Below, piece by piece: positions 61,767 through 64,000 of a stretch of DNA of 64,000 nt. Position 1 is the stretch's first letter; the number at the start of each line of letters is the position of its first letter. The DNA comes from Streptomyces echinatus (GTDB lineage Bacteria; Actinomycetota; Actinomycetes; Streptomycetales; Streptomycetaceae), in NCBI RefSeq assembly GCF_014203595.1, contig NZ_JACHJK010000009.1, positions 62,001-126,000 of the forward strand. Direction: 5' to 3'. The notes under the pieces were generated by a model that ran no database searches, was not told the DNA's origin, and saw nothing but the letters and a program-made list of their open reading frames with translations. A program made the translations under genes and the position numbers.

Positions 61767-63407
61767 CTACCGCTCCGTCACCTTGCCGTCGGCCACCTCC
61801 AGGCGCCGGGTCACCCGGACCGCGTCCAGCATGCGCCGGTCGTGGGTGACCAGCAGGAGGGTGCCCTCGTAGGCGTCGAGCGCCGACTCCAGCTGCTCGA
61901 TGGCCGGCAGGTCCAGGTGGTTCGTGGGCTCGTCCAGGACGAGGAGGTTGACGCCCCGGCCCTGGAGGAGGGCGAGCGCGGCGCGGGTGCGTTCGCCCGG
62001 GGAGAGGGTCTCGGCGGGGCGCAGCACATGGTCGGACTTCAGGCCGAACTTGGCCAGCAGGGTGCGGACCTCCACCGGTTCGGTGTCGGGGACGGCCGCG
62101 CAGAAGGCGTCGAGCAGGGTCTCGGGGCCGTGGAAAAGCTTGCGGGCCTGGTCGACCTCGCCGACCAGGACACCCGAACCGAGGGCCGCGTGTCCGGAGC
62201 CGAGCGGGATCCGGCCCAGCAGCGCGCCGAGCAGGGTGGACTTCCCGGCGCCGTTGGCTCCCGTCACCGCGATCCGGTCCCCCCAGTCGACCTGGAGCGA
62301 CACCGGGCCGAAGGTGAAGTCGCCGCGCCGGACCTCGGCCTCCCGCAGTGTCGCCACGACCGCGCCCGACCGCGGGGCGGACGCGATCTCCATGTGCAGC
62401 TCCCACTCCTTGCGCGGCTCCTCGACCACGTCGAGGCGCTCGATCATGCGCTGGGTCTGCCGTGCCTTGGCGGCCTGCTTCTCGCTGGACTCGCTGCGGA
62501 ACTTCCGGCCGATCTTGTCGTTGTCGCCGCCCGCCTTCCGCCGGGCGTTCTTCACGCCCTTGTCCATCCAGGACCGCTGCATCTGGGCGCGGTCCTGGAG
62601 GGCGGCCTTCTTGTCGGCGTACTCCTCGTAGTCGTCGCGGGCGTGCCGGCGGGCCACCTCGCGTTCTTCCAGGTAGGACCGGTAGCCGCCGCCGTAGACG
62701 TTGATCTGCCCCTGGGCCAGGTCGAGTTCGAGGACCTTGGTGACCGTGCGGGTGAGGAACTCGCGGTCGTGGCTGACGACGACCGTGCCCGCGCGCAGAC
62801 CGCCGACGAACCGTTCCAGACGCTCCAGGCCGTCCAGGTCCAGGTCGTTGGTGGGCTCGTCCAGGAGGAAGACGTCGTAGCGGGAGAGCAGCAGGGAGGC
62901 GAGGCCGGCCCGGGCCGCCTGGCCGCCGGAGAGGGCGGTCATCGGCTGGTCCAGGTCCACTGCCAGGCCGAGCGAGTCGGCGACCTCCTCGGCGCGCTCC
63001 TCCAGGTCGGCGCCGCCGAGTCCGAGCCAGCGTTCCAGGGCGGTCGCGTAGGCGTCGTCGGCGCCGGGAGCGCCGTCCACCAGCGCCTGGGTGGCCTCGT
63101 CCATGACCCGCTGGGCCTCGGCGACGCCGGTGCGGCGGGCCAGGAACTCCCGGACGGTCTCGCCCGGCCGGCGCTCCGGCTCCTGCGGCAGGTGGCCGAC
63201 GGTGGCGGACGGCGGGGACAGCCGGAGTTCGCCCTGTTCGGGCGGGGTGAGTCCGGCGAGCATCCGCAGCAAGGTCGACTTGCCCGCGCCGTTGGCGCCG
63301 ACCAGCCCGATCACGTCGCCGGGCGCGACGACCAGGTCGAGCCCGGAGAACAGGGGGCGGTCGGCGTGTCCGGCGGCGAGGTTCTTGGCAACGAGGGTGG
63401 CAGTCAT
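61767..63407 (-). CDS. ABC-F family ATPase
   Basis: 546 aa with two ATP-binding domains and no membrane segments. Walker A GANGAGKSTLLRMLAG and GANGAGKSTLLGALLG; signatures LSGGQAARAGLASLL and LSPGERTRAALALL; Walker B DVFLLDEPTNDLDLDGL and NLLVLDEPTNHLDL. The linker contains the charged P-site/linker region (RSWMDKGVKNARRKAGGDND). ABC-F proteins act on ribosomes; whether this one protects against an antibiotic or is a housekeeping factor cannot be told here. Confidence 0.93.
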   Translation of the reverse strand: MTATLVAKNLAAGHADRPLFSGLDLVVAPGDVIGLVGANGAGKSTLLRMLAGLTPPEQGELRLSPPSATVGHLPQEPERRPGETVREFLARRTGVAEAQRVMDEATQALVDGAPGADDAYATALERWLGLGGADLEERAEEVADSLGLAVDLDQPMTALSGGQAARAGLASLLLSRYDVFLLDEPTNDLDLDGLERLERFVGGLRAGTVVVSHDREFLTRTVTKVLELDLAQGQINVYGGGYRSYLEEREVARRHARDDYEEYADKKAALQDRAQMQRSWMDKGVKNARRKAGGDNDKIGRKFRSESSEKQAAKARQTQRMIERLDVVEEPRKEWELHMEIASAPRSGAVVATLREAEVRRGDFTFGPVSLQVDWGDRIAVTGANGAGKSTLLGALLGRIPLGSGHAALGSGVLVGEVDQARKLFHGPETLLDAFCAAVPDTEPVEVRTLLAKFGLKSDHVLRPAETLSPGERTRAALALLQGRGVNLLVLDEPTNHLDLPAIEQLESALDAYEGTLLLVTHDRRMLDAVRVTRRLEVADGKVTER

Positions 63408-63543
63408 CAGGACGCCGATCCTAACGGCGGCACGTGTGCGTCTCCGCCACGTTCCCGGCCGGTCGGCGGCACCGGGCGGGCGGCGGCGGGCGGCGGCCGT
63501 CCGGGGCTGACGGGGCCGTCCGGGCGGGGCCTATCGTCCTGGC

Positions 63544-64000
63544 ATGGACAGTGGGCCGAGTGACGAAGTGATCGTGGTCGGCGGCGGGATCGCGGGGCTG
63601 ACGACGGCCGTGCTGCTGGCCGAATCCGGGCGGCGGGTGCGGGTGTGGGCACGGGAACCGGCCGAGCGGACGACCTCCGCGGTCGCGGGCGGCCTGTGGT
63701 GGCCGTACCGCATCGAACCGGAGCCGCTGGCCGGCGCGTGGGCGCTGGAGTCCCTGGGCGTGTACGAGGAGCTTGCGGCCCGGCCGGAGGAGACGGGGGT
63801 GCGTCTGGTGGAGGGGGTCCACCGCGGGGCCCGGCTGGACGGGCTCGGGAGCTGGGCGGGCCGGGTGCCGGGGCTGCGGGCGGTGGCCGAGGGGCTGGCG
63901 GCACGGCTGCCGGTGATCGACATGCCGGTGCATCTGGCCTGGCTGCGGCGGCGGCTGGGGCGGGCGGGCGGCACGGTGGAGGTCCGTGAGGTGACCGACC
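63544..64000 (+). CDS. D-amino-acid-oxidase-like FAD-dependent oxidoreductase, 5' part
   Basis: 152 codons are present before the window ends. The FAD-binding motif is VIVVGGGIAGLTTAVLLAE, followed by RTTSAVAGGLWWPYRI, the flavin-contacting segment of DAAO-type enzymes, and HLAWLRRRLGRAGGTVE. It may oxidise a D-amino acid or related amine. ATG 63544 begins 136 bp from the divergent ABC-F gene. Truncated by the window edge. Confidence 0.88.
   Translation, partial: MDSGPSDEVIVVGGGIAGLTTAVLLAESGRRVRVWAREPAERTTSAVAGGLWWPYRIEPEPLAGAWALESLGVYEELAARPEETGVRLVEGVHRGARLDGLGSWAGRVPGLRAVAEGLAARLPVIDMPVHLAWLRRRLGRAGGTVEVREVTD

Overview
The window reads as a Streptomyces chromosome. GC is very high, GTG and TTG starts are common, and ATGA/GTGA stop-start overlaps recur. 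Actinobacterial lineage genes are present: a conservon (cvnA-D), a TagGH-type exporter next to a hopanoid operon, and small proteins of the DUF6126, DUF6380-like and LPFR types. Gene content and order resemble the S. coelicolor hopanoid neighbourhood as I remember it; this was not checked by alignment.

Layout. 1-8.7 kb: the end of a glycan-binding-like protein, tRNA-Pro(GGG), a split transketolase behind a MerR-type promoter, an MFS exporter, an MmcQ/YjbR protein, a GNAT plus XRE-cupin pair, a LysR regulator, and the threonine-to-glycine pathway kbl/tdh. 8.9-13.6 kb: a conservon (sensor kinase, roadblock protein, DUF742 protein, GTPase) followed by a GAF protein; the kinase has a tandem pentapeptide tail. 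13.6-20.1 kb: a gene-poor, scarred accessory island with two IS5-type transposase remnants, a gene cut off at an IS junction, a six-cysteine secreted protein, a mini VOC protein, a DUF4145 protein and a conserved unknown. 20.1-29.1 kb: metallo-hydrolase, amino-acid dehydrogenase, TetR, SGNH hydrolase, a LysM-M23 peptidase under a ydaO-type (c-di-AMP) riboswitch, GH36 alpha-galactosidase, a tyrosine phosphatase, and an XRE-cupin regulator coupled to a 40-residue membrane protein.

29.8-42.8 kb: one leftward hopanoid operon. HpnC, HpnD and HpnE make squalene from farnesyl diphosphate supplied by a polyprenyl synthase; Shc cyclises it; HpnH, HpnG and an HpnO-type aminotransferase build the C35 side chain. 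dxs and ispG embedded in the operon feed the MEP pathway, and idi lies 10 kb away. Two tiny coupled ORFs sit in the operon.

43.1-51.4 kb: the most interesting locus. It encodes a TagGH-type ABC exporter, a GT2 glycosyltransferase, two CDP-alcohol phosphotransferases (one lacking the last motif Asp), a glycerol-1-phosphate-dehydrogenase-like enzyme, a LicC-type cytidylyltransferase and a divergent galE. Together they look like a pathway for a surface polyol-phosphate glycolipid or glycopolymer that uses membrane CDP-alcohol enzymes and has no TagF-type polymerase.

51.7-64 kb: CDF metal exporter, idi, an RsbW-like ATPase, a crotonase-fold protein, a DJ-1/PfpI protein beside a GlxA-type regulator, an LPFR small protein, Tex, an NB-ARC/TPR STAND protein, an ABC-F protein and the start of a D-amino-acid-oxidase-like flavoprotein.
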